Made by a program: the position numbers and the translations under genes
Shown here: in pieces, positions 18,041-27,106 of the stretch
Layout of the letters: every line of letters starts with the position of its first letter
Position numbering within the stretch: the stretch's first letter is position 1
The notes under the pieces: model-generated
What the model saw: only the letters and a program-made list of their open reading frames with translations
The model's database searches: none
What the model was told of the DNA's origin: nothing
Origin: Constrictibacter sp. MBR-5
GTDB taxonomy: Bacteria; Pseudomonadota; Alphaproteobacteria; JAJUGE01
DNA length: 64,000 nucleotides
Direction: 5' to 3'
NCBI RefSeq assembly: GCF_040549485.1
Contig: NZ_JBEPTK010000001.1
Coordinates: forward strand, 558,001-622,000

Positions 18041-20266
18041 TTGCGATGCGACCTGCAACCTGCCGCGGGAGCCATCGCCTTGGCCTGCAACTCTCTCCAC
18101 ATCACGACTCCGTCCGCTCGCCCGAACCGCGCCGCCTCACGCCGGCTGGCGCTCGGGGGGCCCTCTCTTCTCGCCATGCTCGTGATCGCCCTTCCGGTCC
18201 GCGCCCAAACCGACAGCACCGGCACCACCGCCGACACCCTCGTTCTCGATCCGATCAGCGTCGCCGGTACGGGCATCGCCGGTCCAGGTCCGAACCTCGG
18301 CGTCCCCGGCACGGCGGGCAGCCGCCTCTCGCTCACGCCGCTGGAGACGCCCGCGAGCGTCGAGATCATCGACGGTACGACCATCCGCGACCGCGGCCAG
18401 CTCGACGTGAACCAGGCGATCGTCCAGAACGGCATCGGCATCAACTTCCTCGGCACCCCGGGCAACGGCGGCACGTCGCTGGGCATGCGCGGCTTCGCCG
18501 GACACGGGTCGGTCACGCGCCTCTACGACGGCACGCGCCTCTACCCGGCGTCGGGGACGATCACCTTCCCCTTCGACACCTGGACCGTCGACCGCATCGA
18601 GATCCTGCGCGGCCCCGCCTCGGTGCTCTACGGCGAGGGCGCCATCGGCGGCGCGATCAACATCATCCCGAAGAAGCCGCTGACCACCGGCCGGCGCAAC
18701 GAGGCCCGCACCGTCTTCGACACGAGCGGGCTGAAGGCCCTCGCCTTCGGCAGCGCCGGCCCGATCGACGACGGCTTCGCCTACAATCTCGACGTCAGCG
18801 CGAAACACACGGACGGCTGGGTCGAGCGCGGCGACGCGCCCAGCATCGCCTTCTCGGGCGGACTGCGCTGGCAGGCGACGCCCGACATCGCCTTCACCCT
18901 CAGCCACGACCACGGCTACCAGCGCCCCAGCGCGTATTTCGGCACGCCGCTGATTGACGGCGAATTGAAGAAACGTCTGCGCGACGAGAACTACAACGTC
19001 AGGGACGGCAAGATCAGCTACGAGGATAATCTCACCCAGTTCGAGGCCGAGTGGACGCCCTCGGACAGCCTCGCCCTCTCCTCCACGACCTACTACCTGG
19101 AGAGCGACCGGACCTGGCGGAACGTCGAGAGCTATCGCTGGAACGCCGCCACCGACCTCATCGACCGCTCCAGCTACATTGCGATCAACCATGACCTGAA
19201 GCAGTGGGGCAACCGCAGCGACGCGACCGTGCGCACCGCCTTCGGCGGCATCGAGAACGAGACGGTCGTGGGTTTCGACGTGAACCGGATGGCGTTCACG
19301 CACACCAACAACAGCCCCTACACCGGCAATTCGACCGTCCCGCAGGAGCATTTCGATCCCGGCACTTTCGACAGCCCCGCCCCTTACCGGCCGACCTTCG
19401 ACGCGGTCACGCACCAGTATTCGGTGTTCCTCGACAACCGGCTGAAGCTGGACGAGCACTGGTCTCTGGTCGGCGGCATCCGCTACGACCATCCCGAGGT
19501 CGAGCGGGAGAACCTGCTGAACGGCACGGGCTTCACGAAGACGATGGATTCGTGGAACTGGCGCGCCGGCGTCGTCTATACCCCGATCCCGGACCTCGCC
19601 TTCTACGCCCAGTATTCGAAGGCGGCCGAGCCGATCGGCAACATCCTGACGCTGAACGATACGCAGAAGGACTACGAGCTGCCCGTCGGGGAGCAGTACG
19701 AGGTCGGCGTGAAGCACGCCTTCATGGGCGGCCGCGGCGAGGCCACGCTGGCCGCCTTCTACATCGACAAGCGCGACACCCTGGCACGTGATCCGAACGA
19801 TCCGACGATCACGCGTCAGGTCGGGCGCCAGACGTCCAAGGGCATCGAGGCCGCCGTCGGCTTCGCGTTCACCGACACGCTGCGCCTCGACGTCAACGGC
19901 ACGATCCTGGAGGCGGAATACGAGGACTACGTCCAGGCCGGGGGTGACTTCTCCGGCAAGACGCCGCCGAACGTGCCGCAGGAGGCCGCCAACGCCTGGC
20001 TGACCTGGGACTTCGCCCACGACTGGCGCGCCCATGCCGGCGTCCAGTATGTCGGCAGCACCTTCACCGGCGACAGCAACGAGAACAACCGGTCGAGCTA
20101 CGGCATCGTCAATGCCGGCCTGCAGTGGGACCCGGTCGAGCGGATGACGGTCGGGCTGTTCGTCTACAACCTGTTCGACGAATTCTACGCGACCTCCGGC
20201 GGCGACACGCAGCAGATCGTCGGCCGGCCGCTGACGGCCATGCTCTCGCTCGACGTGCGGTTCTGA
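18041..20266 (+). CDS. TonB-dependent outer-membrane receptor (B12-regulated)
   Basis: Outer-membrane transporter of 741 residues. The signal peptide lies near residues 30-47 (ALGGPSLLAMLVIALPVRAQ), a TonB-box-like segment follows (DTLVLDPISVAG), then the plug domain (ETPASVEIIDGTTIRDRG, GMRGFAGHGSVTRLYDGTRL, IEILRGPASVLYGEGAIGGA). The beta-barrel fills the rest and ends in LSLDVRF with the usual C-terminal Phe. The plug resembles siderophore receptors, but the cobalamin riboswitch upstream and the ABC genes downstream indicate a corrinoid receptor doing the job of BtuB. No good ribosome site precedes ATG 18041, so the start is uncertain; the signal peptide allows a later one. Confidence 0.9.
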   Translation: MRCDLQPAAGAIALACNSLHITTPSARPNRAASRRLALGGPSLLAMLVIALPVRAQTDSTGTTADTLVLDPISVAGTGIAGPGPNLGVPGTAGSRLSLTPLETPASVEIIDGTTIRDRGQLDVNQAIVQNGIGINFLGTPGNGGTSLGMRGFAGHGSVTRLYDGTRLYPASGTITFPFDTWTVDRIEILRGPASVLYGEGAIGGAINIIPKKPLTTGRRNEARTVFDTSGLKALAFGSAGPIDDGFAYNLDVSAKHTDGWVERGDAPSIAFSGGLRWQATPDIAFTLSHDHGYQRPSAYFGTPLIDGELKKRLRDENYNVRDGKISYEDNLTQFEAEWTPSDSLALSSTTYYLESDRTWRNVESYRWNAATDLIDRSSYIAINHDLKQWGNRSDATVRTAFGGIENETVVGFDVNRMAFTHTNNSPYTGNSTVPQEHFDPGTFDSPAPYRPTFDAVTHQYSVFLDNRLKLDEHWSLVGGIRYDHPEVERENLLNGTGFTKTMDSWNWRAGVVYTPIPDLAFYAQYSKAAEPIGNILTLNDTQKDYELPVGEQYEVGVKHAFMGGRGEATLAAFYIDKRDTLARDPNDPTITRQVGRQTSKGIEAAVGFAFTDTLRLDVNGTILEAEYEDYVQAGGDFSGKTPPNVPQEAANAWLTWDFAHDWRAHAGVQYVGSTFTGDSNENNRSSYGIVNAGLQWDPVERMTVGLFVYNLFDEFYATSGGDTQQIVGRPLTAMLSLDVRF

Positions 20267-20293
20267 GACGTGGGCGCCGGGCGGGGCGTCGGC

Positions 20294-21103
20294 ATGCGTG
20301 TGGATGGCCTCGCCTGGGGCCCGAAAGGCGGTCCGGCGATCGTCGTCGGCATCTCGTTCGCCGTCGCCCCCGGCAGCATCACCGCCGTCGTCGGCGCGAA
20401 CGGGGCCGGCAAGTCCAGCCTGCTGCGCTGCCTCTACCGGCAGAACAGGCCGACGGACGGGACGGTGTCGGTCGACGGGCACGACCTGTGGGGCATGTCG
20501 CCCCGCACCGCGGCCCGGAAGATCGCCGCCGTCCTGCAGGAAGCTCCGGCGGACTTTCCCTTTCTCGTCCGCGACGTGGTCGCGTCCGGCCGCCTGCCGC
20601 ATCGGCGCGGCCTGTTCGGCTGGAACCGTCAGGATGCGGAGATCGCCGAGACGATGATCGAGCGATTCGATCTGGCCGCGCTGGCGGACCAGCCCTACGC
20701 CCGCCTGTCCGGCGGCGAGAAGCAGCGCGTGCTGCTCGCCCGGGCGCTGGCGCAGGAACCGGGGCTGATCGTCCTCGACGAACCGACCAATCACCTCGAC
20801 ATCCGCCACCAGCTGGAGATCGTGCACCTGCTGCGCGGCCTGGACGCGACCATCGTCACGACGCTCCACGACCTGGAACTGGCGGCCGAAATCGCCGACC
20901 AGGTCCTGGTCCTGCGCGACGGCCGCGCCGTCGGCTGCGGCCATCCCGACGACGTGCTGATCCCGGCGCTGATCCGCCGCGCCTTCGACGTGGAGGCGGA
21001 CATCCGCACCGAGCCGCCCGGCGGCGCGCCGAATAGCGGCGGCCGGCGCTTCACCTTCCGCCTGCCCGGAACCGGCCGCACCGCGGCGGGAGAGGCCCGA
21101 TGA
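20294..21103 (+). CDS. ABC transporter ATP-binding protein, BtuD/FepC type
   Basis: Cytoplasmic ATPase, 269 residues from ATG 20294 (MRVDGLAWGPKGG); a GTG at 20270 would add eight residues. Walker A is GANGAGKSSLL, the Q-loop lies near AAVLQEAPADFPF, the signature is LSGGEKQRVLLARAL, Walker B is GLIVLDEPTNHLD and the H-loop is VTTLHDLELAAEI. This is the FecE/BtuD class that works with FecCD-type permeases. It follows the receptor by 27 bases and overlaps the binding-protein gene by four bases (ATGA). Under the cobalamin riboswitch it is most likely the B12 import ATPase; an iron-chelate role is the alternative. Confidence 0.92.
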   Translation: MRVDGLAWGPKGGPAIVVGISFAVAPGSITAVVGANGAGKSSLLRCLYRQNRPTDGTVSVDGHDLWGMSPRTAARKIAAVLQEAPADFPFLVRDVVASGRLPHRRGLFGWNRQDAEIAETMIERFDLAALADQPYARLSGGEKQRVLLARALAQEPGLIVLDEPTNHLDIRHQLEIVHLLRGLDATIVTTLHDLELAAEIADQVLVLRDGRAVGCGHPDDVLIPALIRRAFDVEADIRTEPPGGAPNSGGRRFTFRLPGTGRTAAGEAR

Positions 21104-22077
21104 CCGACAAGATACTCAGCCTGCCCGTGCTCCTGCCCCTGCTCGCGTGCATGACCTTCGCGCCGACCGCCGCGGCCGCACCGGTCACCGTGCGCAGCTG
21201 CGACAGGGATGTCACCGTCGACCGGCCACCCCGACGGGCCGTGTCGCACGGCTCGAACCTGACCGAGATGATGCTGGCTCTCGGCCTGGAGGACCGGATG
21301 GCGGGCTATATCGGCCGGCCGGAGCGGATGCTGAAGATCGCGGACCGGTTCCCCGCGGTGACGCGCCTGCGCTCGCTGCACGCGGGCTACGCCAACCTGG
21401 AAGTCTTCCTCGCCGAGGAGGTCGACTTCCTCTTCGCCGGGTGGAGCTACGGCATGCGCGTCGGCGGCGAGGTCACGCCGGAGAGCCTCGGCGCCTTCGG
21501 CATCCCAGTCTACGAGCTGACCGAATCCTGCGTCCGGATCGGCCGGCGCGAAAAGGCCTCGCTCGACTTCCTCTACCGCGACCTGACCGACCTGGCCGCG
21601 GTGTTCGACGTGGCGCCGCGCGCCGCGGCGCTGATTGCGCAGTATCGCCGCCGCATCGACGCGGTCGAAGCCGCGGTTTCCGCACGCACGGCCGCGCCTC
21701 CGAGCGTCTTCGTCTACGATTCCGGCGAGCGCCTCGCCCAGACCGCCGGCGGCTTCTCGATGCCCCAGGCGATCATCGAGGCCGCCGGCGGCGAGAACAT
21801 CGTCGCCGAGGTCGAGTCGAGCTGGGTGCGCCTCGGCTGGGAGACGGTCGTCGACCGCAATCCGGACGCCGTGCTGATCGTCGACTATGGCGAGGTGACT
21901 GCCGACCAGAAGATCGCCTTCATGAAGGACAACCCGGCCTTCGCCTTCGTAACCGCCGTCGCCAAGGACCGGTTCCTGGTGCTGTCCTACGACGAGATGA
22001 CACCCGGCCCGCGTAACATCGGGGCCGTCGAGAAGGTCGCGGCATTTCTCGGCGACATCGCCGACGGCCGACGATGA
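21100..22077 (+). CDS. ABC transporter substrate-binding protein, BtuF type
   Basis: Periplasmic binding protein of 325 residues with signal peptide (SLPVLLPLLACMTFAPTAAA). The helical-backbone PBP fold is visible: CDRDVTVDRPPRRAVSHGSN, then LTEMMLALGLEDRMAGYIG, LRSLHAGYANLEVFLAEEVD, SGERLAQTAGGFSMPQAIIE and AAGGENIVAEVESSWVRLGW. It starts in a four-base ATGA overlap with the ATPase and ends in another with the permease, so the three form one translationally coupled importer. Ligand is inferred as cobalamin or another corrinoid from the upstream riboswitch. Confidence 0.9.
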   Translation: MTDKILSLPVLLPLLACMTFAPTAAAAPVTVRSCDRDVTVDRPPRRAVSHGSNLTEMMLALGLEDRMAGYIGRPERMLKIADRFPAVTRLRSLHAGYANLEVFLAEEVDFLFAGWSYGMRVGGEVTPESLGAFGIPVYELTESCVRIGRREKASLDFLYRDLTDLAAVFDVAPRAAALIAQYRRRIDAVEAAVSARTAAPPSVFVYDSGERLAQTAGGFSMPQAIIEAAGGENIVAEVESSWVRLGWETVVDRNPDAVLIVDYGEVTADQKIAFMKDNPAFAFVTAVAKDRFLVLSYDEMTPGPRNIGAVEKVAAFLGDIADGRR

Positions 22078-23093
22078 GGCGCCGCGCCGCCGTCCTGTTC
22101 GTCGCATCGCCCGTCCTGCTGATCCTGGCGGCGACAGCGGCGATCAGCGTCGGCACGGCGGCCATTCCGTTCGACACCGTCTGGGCCATCGTCCTCGACA
22201 GGCTCTCGCCGGGCCTGATCCACGTCTCCTGGCCCGCCTCGCGCGCCAGCATCGTCTGGGAGCTGCGCGTGCCGCGGGCGATCCTGGCGATCCTGGTCGG
22301 CGCCGGGCTCGGCATGGCGGGCACGGTCATGCAGGGCGTGACGCGCAACCCGCTCGCCGATCCGCACCTGCTTGGCGTTTCGGCGGGTGCCGCCCTGGGC
22401 GCCAATGTCGCGATCCTCCTGACCGGCCATCTGCTCGGCCCCTACACGGTGCCGCTGTTCGCCTTCGGCGGCGCGATGGCGGCCACCGGCATCGTGATCC
22501 TGACCGCGCGCTTCGCGCAGACCACGGGTGCGGCGCACCTCGTCCTCGCCGGTGTGGCCACCGCCTTCGTGGTGGGGTCGCTCGGCAATGTGCTGATCGT
22601 CGTCGCCGATCCGCGCGCCGTCGCCTCGGTCGTCTTCTGGATGCTCGGCGGCTTCGGCTTCGCCCAGTGGGGCAATCTCGGGATTCCGGCGGCGGCCCTG
22701 CTCGGCTGCGGCCTCGTCTTCCTGGCGAACGCCCGCCAGCTCAACGGCCTCGCCATGGGCGACGAGACGGCAACGACGCTGGGCATCCCAGTCGGCGCAC
22801 TCCGCACGCTGCTCCTGGTGACCAACGCGCTGCTGACCGGTGTGATGGTGGCGGTGTCCGGCATGATCGGCTTCGTCGGCCTGATGATGCCGCATATCGC
22901 GCGCCTGATGGTGGGCGGCGACAACCGCCTCGTGCTGCCGGCCGCCGCCATCCTGGGCGCGCTGTTCCTGGTCGTGGCCGATATCGCGGCCCGGACCCTC
23001 GCCGCGCCGAACGACATTCCGATCGGCGTCGTGACGGGACTGGTCGGCGGCCTGTGCTTCGTGTGGCTGCTGCGCCGTGCGTCGCGGCCCTAG
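22074..23093 (+). CDS. FecCD-family ABC transporter permease, BtuC type
   Basis: Inner-membrane permease, 339 residues with about ten hydrophobic segments. Family hallmarks are VPRAILAILVGAGLGMAG, TVMQGVTRNPLADPHLLGVS, AGAALGANVAILL and, near the C-terminus, GMIGFVGLMMPHIARLMVGG followed by LPAAAILGALFLVVADIAAR and NDIPIGVVTGLVGG. It is the last gene of the riboswitch-controlled unit (receptor, ATPase, binding protein, permease), so it most likely transports B12 across the inner membrane. Confidence 0.93.
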   Translation: MRRRAAVLFVASPVLLILAATAAISVGTAAIPFDTVWAIVLDRLSPGLIHVSWPASRASIVWELRVPRAILAILVGAGLGMAGTVMQGVTRNPLADPHLLGVSAGAALGANVAILLTGHLLGPYTVPLFAFGGAMAATGIVILTARFAQTTGAAHLVLAGVATAFVVGSLGNVLIVVADPRAVASVVFWMLGGFGFAQWGNLGIPAAALLGCGLVFLANARQLNGLAMGDETATTLGIPVGALRTLLLVTNALLTGVMVAVSGMIGFVGLMMPHIARLMVGGDNRLVLPAAAILGALFLVVADIAARTLAAPNDIPIGVVTGLVGGLCFVWLLRRASRP

Positions 23094-23117
23094 AGAGGTC
23101 GCACGACCAGCGAGCCC

Positions 23118-23387
23118 TTATTCGGCCGAGGCGAGCTGCTGACCCAGGACGGTCTTCGGCTCGGCCTCCTCCTCGGGCTCCGCGGCGGCCGTAGCGCGCG
23201 TCTCGCCCGCGTCCGGTCCCGTTGCGACCATCGTCGCGTACTGGTCCTCGTCGAACACGTCGACGGTCGCGTGCACGGCGGAGCTGAAGGTCTGCGGGCT
23301 CATCTCATACCAGCCGACGACGGCGGCCGGGACGGCGACCAGCGCCAGGACTGTGGCGGCGCTGTAGAGAACAAATGTACGGAACAC
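23118..23387 (-). CDS. small membrane-anchored hypothetical protein
   Basis: Unrecognised protein of 89 residues read from GTG 23387 (VFRTFVLYSAATVLALVAVP), with a G-rich stretch upstream. One N-terminal membrane helix or signal anchor leads to a short region (WYEMSPQTFSSAVHATVDVF) and an acidic, Ala/Glu-rich tail. The frame continues upstream to 23429 but without support. It converges on the B12 permease gene and is preceded on the same strand by the universal stress protein gene about 100 bases away. Confidence 0.6.
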   Translation of the reverse strand: MFRTFVLYSAATVLALVAVPAAVVGWYEMSPQTFSSAVHATVDVFDEDQYATMVATGPDAGETRATAAAEPEEEAEPKTVLGQQLASAE

Positions 23388-23488
23388 GTTACGGGTCCCC
23401 CCTCGGTCACGGATTCGAGAGGAGAACACGGCCCCGTTGCGGACGGTTCCGACGTTTGGGACCGCCGGCGCCGCCTTTTGCCGAAGCG

Positions 23489-24325
23489 TCAGTGATGGAC
23501 GAACAGCGGGACCGGGCAGCGCTCCAGCAGGCGCTTGGTGGCGGCGCCGATGAAGACGCGGTGTACCAGCCCGTGGTGGCTGAACGCGCCCATCACCAGC
23601 ATGCCGGCATTCAGCCCGTCCAATTCGCCGAGCAGGACGTCGGCCGGGTGGGAGCGCGACCGGATGCCGTGCGCCGTCACCTTGATGCCGTGCACCTCGA
23701 ACAGGCCCGAGGCGCGCCCCGCCAATTCCAGCGCCTTGCCCTCGTCCTCGTGGATGCTGACCACGTGCACGGAACGGCCGACGGCGAGGCCCAGCAGCAC
23801 GTACATGTGCATGGCGCGCGACGCCTGGATGCTGCCGTCATAGGCGACGACCACCGTATCGCCTGGCGGCCGCTCGCGCGGCACCACGATCACCGGCCGC
23901 GGATTGTCGCGCAGCAGCCGCTCGGTCGAGGCGTCGATGTGATGCTCGCGCTCGCCGTAGAAGTTCGTGTCGCGTCCGAGCACGATCAGGTCGTGCCCGC
24001 ACGCCTCGCGCTCGATCATCACGTGCGGCGCGCCCTCGCAGCCGATCTCCTGGCTGGCGACGCCGGCCGCTTCGCAGGTGGCGTGGAAGCCGTCGAGCCG
24101 CTTGCGCATGTCCGCCCGGCCCTTCGCCAGCAGCGTCTCGTCGCGATGCTCCTTGTAGGCGCCAGCACCGATCGGCCGCGCCTGCGGTGCCGTGATGTAC
24201 GGCACGTCGAGCACGCCCACGCCGGCCAGCACGGCGCCGTGCGTCTTCGCCAGCCGGATCGCCAGATCCTCGGCCGCGCGACTGGAGTCGGTGCCGTCGA
24301 GGCCCACGACGATGCTCTTGACCAT
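23489..24325 (-). CDS. universal stress protein, two tandem UspA domains
   Basis: Cytoplasmic stress protein of 278 residues. Domain 1 (1-150) begins MVKSIVVGLDGTDSSRAAED and ends in DNPRPVIVVPRE. Domain 2 starts TVVVAYDGSIQASRAMHMYV and contains LLVMGAFSHHGL-type sequence (GMLVMGAFSHHG) with the C-terminal ATKRLLERCPVPLFVHH. The ATP-binding pattern G-x2-G-x9-G-S/T is only loosely kept (GAFSHHGLVHRVFIGAATK). GGGAGACGG precedes the ATG. Such tandem proteins help survival under starvation or low oxygen; the trigger here is unknown. Confidence 0.93.
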   Translation of the reverse strand: MVKSIVVGLDGTDSSRAAEDLAIRLAKTHGAVLAGVGVLDVPYITAPQARPIGAGAYKEHRDETLLAKGRADMRKRLDGFHATCEAAGVASQEIGCEGAPHVMIEREACGHDLIVLGRDTNFYGEREHHIDASTERLLRDNPRPVIVVPRERPPGDTVVVAYDGSIQASRAMHMYVLLGLAVGRSVHVVSIHEDEGKALELAGRASGLFEVHGIKVTAHGIRSRSHPADVLLGELDGLNAGMLVMGAFSHHGLVHRVFIGAATKRLLERCPVPLFVHH

Positions 24326-24388
24326 CAGCCTACCGTCTCCCGGCGTTCGGGCCGAAGCACCTGCCCCGGCCCCGCCTTCATCATCGTA

Positions 24389-25525
24389 TCAGTTCGCGAG
24401 ATCGGCGAACCGCTTCAGATGATAGTCCACATCGCCGAAGCTGCGATCGATCATCGTCAGCCGCTTGAAATAGTGGCCTGCGGCATATTCGTCGGTCATG
24501 CCGATGCCGCCGTGCAGCTGGATCGCCTGCTGGCCGACATAGCGGGCGGACTTGCCGATCTGCACCTTCGCCGCCGACATGGCCTTCTTGCGGTCGGCCT
24601 CGCTGTCCTCGCCGACGCGCATCGCCGCCATCATCGCCATGGACTTCGCCTCCTCGTGGGCGATGTACATGTCGACCATGCGGTGCTGCAGCACCTGGAA
24701 CTTGCCGATCGGCTGGCCGAACTGGACGCGGGTCTTGATGTAGCCCAGCGTCATGTCGTTCAGGGTCTTCATCGCCCCCACCGCCTCGGCGCTCACCGCC
24801 GCGATGGCGTAGTCGATCACCTTCTCCAAGATCGGCAGGCCCTTGCCGACTTCGCCGAGCACCGCGTCGGCGCCGACCTTCACCCCTTCCAGATAGACCT
24901 CGCCGGCACGCAGGCCGTCGGCCGTCGGATAGCCGCGCACGCGCAGGCCCTGCGTGCCCTTGTCGACGATGAAGAGCGTGATGCCGTCGGCATCGCGCGA
25001 GCCGCCCGACGTGCGGGCGACGACGACGATCTTGTCGGCCGACGGCGCGCCGAAGACCACGCCCTTCATGCCGTTCAGCGTCCAGCCGTCCCCGCTCTTC
25101 TCGGCCTTGGTCTCGACGTCGGCGAGGTTGTAGCGCGACTGCCGCTCGGCGAAACCGAGGGCCAGCTTCATCGCGCCTTCCGCCACCGCCGGCAGGATCG
25201 CGCGCTTCTGCGCATCGCTGCCGCCATAGAGGATCGCGCCGCCGCCGAGGACGACCGTGGCGAGATACGGCTCGGCCACCAGGCCGTTGCCGAAGGCCTC
25301 CATGACGATCATCGTCTCGATCGCCGTGCCGCCGAATCCGCCGTATTCCTCGGGGAACGGCATGCCGAGCCAGCCCAGTTCGGCGAACTGCTTCCAGTTG
25401 GACTCGCTGTAGCCCTCCTCGGTCGCGACCAGCTTGCGACGCTGCTCGAACGCGTAGTTGTTCTGAACGAAGCGCTCGACGCTGTCTTTGAGCAGACGCT
25501 GGTCGTCGGAGTATTCGAAGTCCAT
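24389..25525 (-). CDS. acyl-CoA dehydrogenase, PimD-like small subunit type
   Basis: FAD-dependent acyl-CoA dehydrogenase, 378 residues. It starts MDFEYSDDQRLLKDSVERFV behind AGAGGAGAG. Recognisable parts are GGFGGTAIETMIVMEAFG, GFAERQSRYNLADVETKAEK, GRPIGKFQ-type (FGQPIGKFQVLQHRMVDMYI) and the C-terminal LHGGIGMTDEYAAGHYFKRL. The opening matches the small subunit of pimeloyl-CoA dehydrogenase pairs, and the gene just upstream matches the large one, so the two may act together on a dicarboxylyl- or medium-chain acyl-CoA. I cannot locate the catalytic glutamate with certainty. Confidence 0.9.
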   Translation of the reverse strand: MDFEYSDDQRLLKDSVERFVQNNYAFEQRRKLVATEEGYSESNWKQFAELGWLGMPFPEEYGGFGGTAIETMIVMEAFGNGLVAEPYLATVVLGGGAILYGGSDAQKRAILPAVAEGAMKLALGFAERQSRYNLADVETKAEKSGDGWTLNGMKGVVFGAPSADKIVVVARTSGGSRDADGITLFIVDKGTQGLRVRGYPTADGLRAGEVYLEGVKVGADAVLGEVGKGLPILEKVIDYAIAAVSAEAVGAMKTLNDMTLGYIKTRVQFGQPIGKFQVLQHRMVDMYIAHEEAKSMAMMAAMRVGEDSEADRKKAMSAAKVQIGKSARYVGQQAIQLHGGIGMTDEYAAGHYFKRLTMIDRSFGDVDYHLKRFADLAN

Positions 25526-25722
25526 TTCGCGCTCTCTCCTCTCAGGGCCTGACCTCTAGGGGCCGAGGCCGGCCTCGACGATGCTGTTCTCGTTGGGCCG
25601 GCCACAGCCCTGCCCGCGATCCGTGCGGGAGGCTATGACGGCCGCCTGCGGCTGACAAGCGCCCGACAGGTTCCCGTCCGGTGACGGTCTTCCGGCGCCA
25701 TGCCAGCCCTCCCGCTCACCGC

Positions 25723-26919
25723 TCAGAGGCCGAGCACGGCCTTGGCGATGATGTTCTTCTGCACCTCGTGCGAGCCGCCGGCGATCGACATCGCGCGGTG
25801 GTCGAAATATTCCGGCGACATCCGGAACAGATAGTCCGGCCCGACCGGCTCCTCGTTCCAGCCGGAGCGAATGGCGCGCGCCTCGAACGGCTGCGCGTAA
25901 TAGGCCCCCGCCTCCATCAGCAGCTCGCCCGCCCGCTGGATCGCGTCGCCAGTGCGCATCTTCAGCATGGACGCCTCGGGGCCGACCGGCTTGTCCGCCG
26001 CACTCTGGGCCAGCGAACGCAGCGAGGTCAGTTCCAACGCCTCCAGCGACTGTTCCAGTTCCGCCATCTTCATGCGGAAGGCGTCGTCGTCGATCAGCCT
26101 GGCGCCGTCTGCCCGCTCGACCTTCGCCACCTGCTTCAGCTTGTGCAGCGTCCGCTTGGTGATCGAGATCCAGGAGGCGTTCGACCGCTCGTGGCCGAGC
26201 AGGTACTTGGCGATCCGCCAGCCGTCGCCCTCCTCGCCGACGCGGTCCTCGACCGGCACCCGCACGTCCTCGAAGATCTCCTGGTTGAAGACGTGGCGGC
26301 CGTCGATGGTGATGATCGGCGTGATCGTGATGCCCGGCGTCTTCAAGTCGACCAGCAGACAGCTGATGCCCTCCTGCTTCTTGCCGGTGCTGGCCGTGCG
26401 CGCCAGCAGGAACATCCGGTCGGCGAAGTGGGCGTGGCTGGTCCAGACCTTGGTGCCGTTCACGACGTAGTGGTCTCCGTCGCGCACCGCCTTCAGCTGC
26501 AGGGAGGCGAGGTCGGAGCCCGCACCCGGCTCGGAATAGCCCTGCGACCAGATCTCCTCGCTCGTCAGGATCTTCGGCAGGTATTTCCGCTTCTGTTCCT
26601 CGGAGCCGTAGGCCAACAGCACGGGGCCGACCATCCGCGTGCCGAAATGGATGGTCCGCGGCGCGCCGCCCAGGAAGAGCTCGTCGTCCAGGATGTACTT
26701 CTCGGCCGAGCTCAGCCCCGGCCCGCCGTCCTTCGCCTCCCAGTTCGAGGCGATCCAGCCCTTCTTCGCCAGGATCTGCATCCAGCGCACATACTGCTCG
26801 CGGGTCAGCTCGATGCCCTGGTCGACTTTCTCCCAGATGTCGCGCGGCAGGTTGTCGCGCACCCATGCGCGCGCCTCGGCCCGGAAGGCCTCCTCCTGGG
26901 GAGTGAAACGAAGGTCCAT
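25723..26919 (-). CDS. acyl-CoA dehydrogenase, PimC-like large subunit type
   Basis: FAD-dependent acyl-CoA dehydrogenase, 398 residues from ATG 26919 (MDLRFTPQEEAFRAEARAWV), chosen because AGAGGG lies upstream; an ATG 15 bases earlier is less likely. Visible family parts: GYSEPGAGSDLASLQLKAVR, YVVNGTKVWTSHAHFADRMF, GEEGDGWRIAKYLLGHERSN and the C-terminal YFDHRAMSIAGGSHEVQKNI. It precedes the second acyl-CoA dehydrogenase by about 200 bases on the same strand. The pair is arranged like PimC/PimD of dicarboxylic-acid degradation; substrate is inferred. Confidence 0.9.
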   Translation of the reverse strand: MDLRFTPQEEAFRAEARAWVRDNLPRDIWEKVDQGIELTREQYVRWMQILAKKGWIASNWEAKDGGPGLSSAEKYILDDELFLGGAPRTIHFGTRMVGPVLLAYGSEEQKRKYLPKILTSEEIWSQGYSEPGAGSDLASLQLKAVRDGDHYVVNGTKVWTSHAHFADRMFLLARTASTGKKQEGISCLLVDLKTPGITITPIITIDGRHVFNQEIFEDVRVPVEDRVGEEGDGWRIAKYLLGHERSNASWISITKRTLHKLKQVAKVERADGARLIDDDAFRMKMAELEQSLEALELTSLRSLAQSAADKPVGPEASMLKMRTGDAIQRAGELLMEAGAYYAQPFEARAIRSGWNEEPVGPDYLFRMSPEYFDHRAMSIAGGSHEVQKNIIAKAVLGL

Positions 26920-26996
26920 CGACGCCCTCTGCAATGTCCGGTCTTTAGAGAGGTGTAGCCCGCCCCGCCGGGCCGATCAACGCTGCTCCGGCCGCC

Positions 26997-27098
26997 CTAA
27001 GCGAACAGCGCCACCGCGCGGATCGGGCTCGCTAGTGTCACAAGTGTACTAAGGCCGCTGCCGCCGCTCGGAACGACCTTATTGGCGATGATCGGCAT
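26997..27098 (-). CDS. 33-residue ORF with strong ribosome site
   Basis: A short ORF reading MPIIANKVVPSGGSGLSTLV followed by a mildly hydrophobic end (LASPIRAVALFA). It has an excellent AGGAG five bases before the ATG. It starts nine bases after the stop of the upstream frame described at 27107-27512. No family recognised. Could be a true small membrane-associated protein or the remnant of a larger gene. Confidence 0.35.
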   Translation of the reverse strand: MPIIANKVVPSGGSGLSTLVTLASPIRAVALFA

Positions 27099-27106
27099 CG
27101 TTTCTC

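Noticed and set aside
18137-20944. Antisense frame of about 930 codons over the TonB receptor and ATPase
   Set aside because: The plus strand has receptor and ATPase motifs; the antisense is Arg/Ala/Val-rich without family features.
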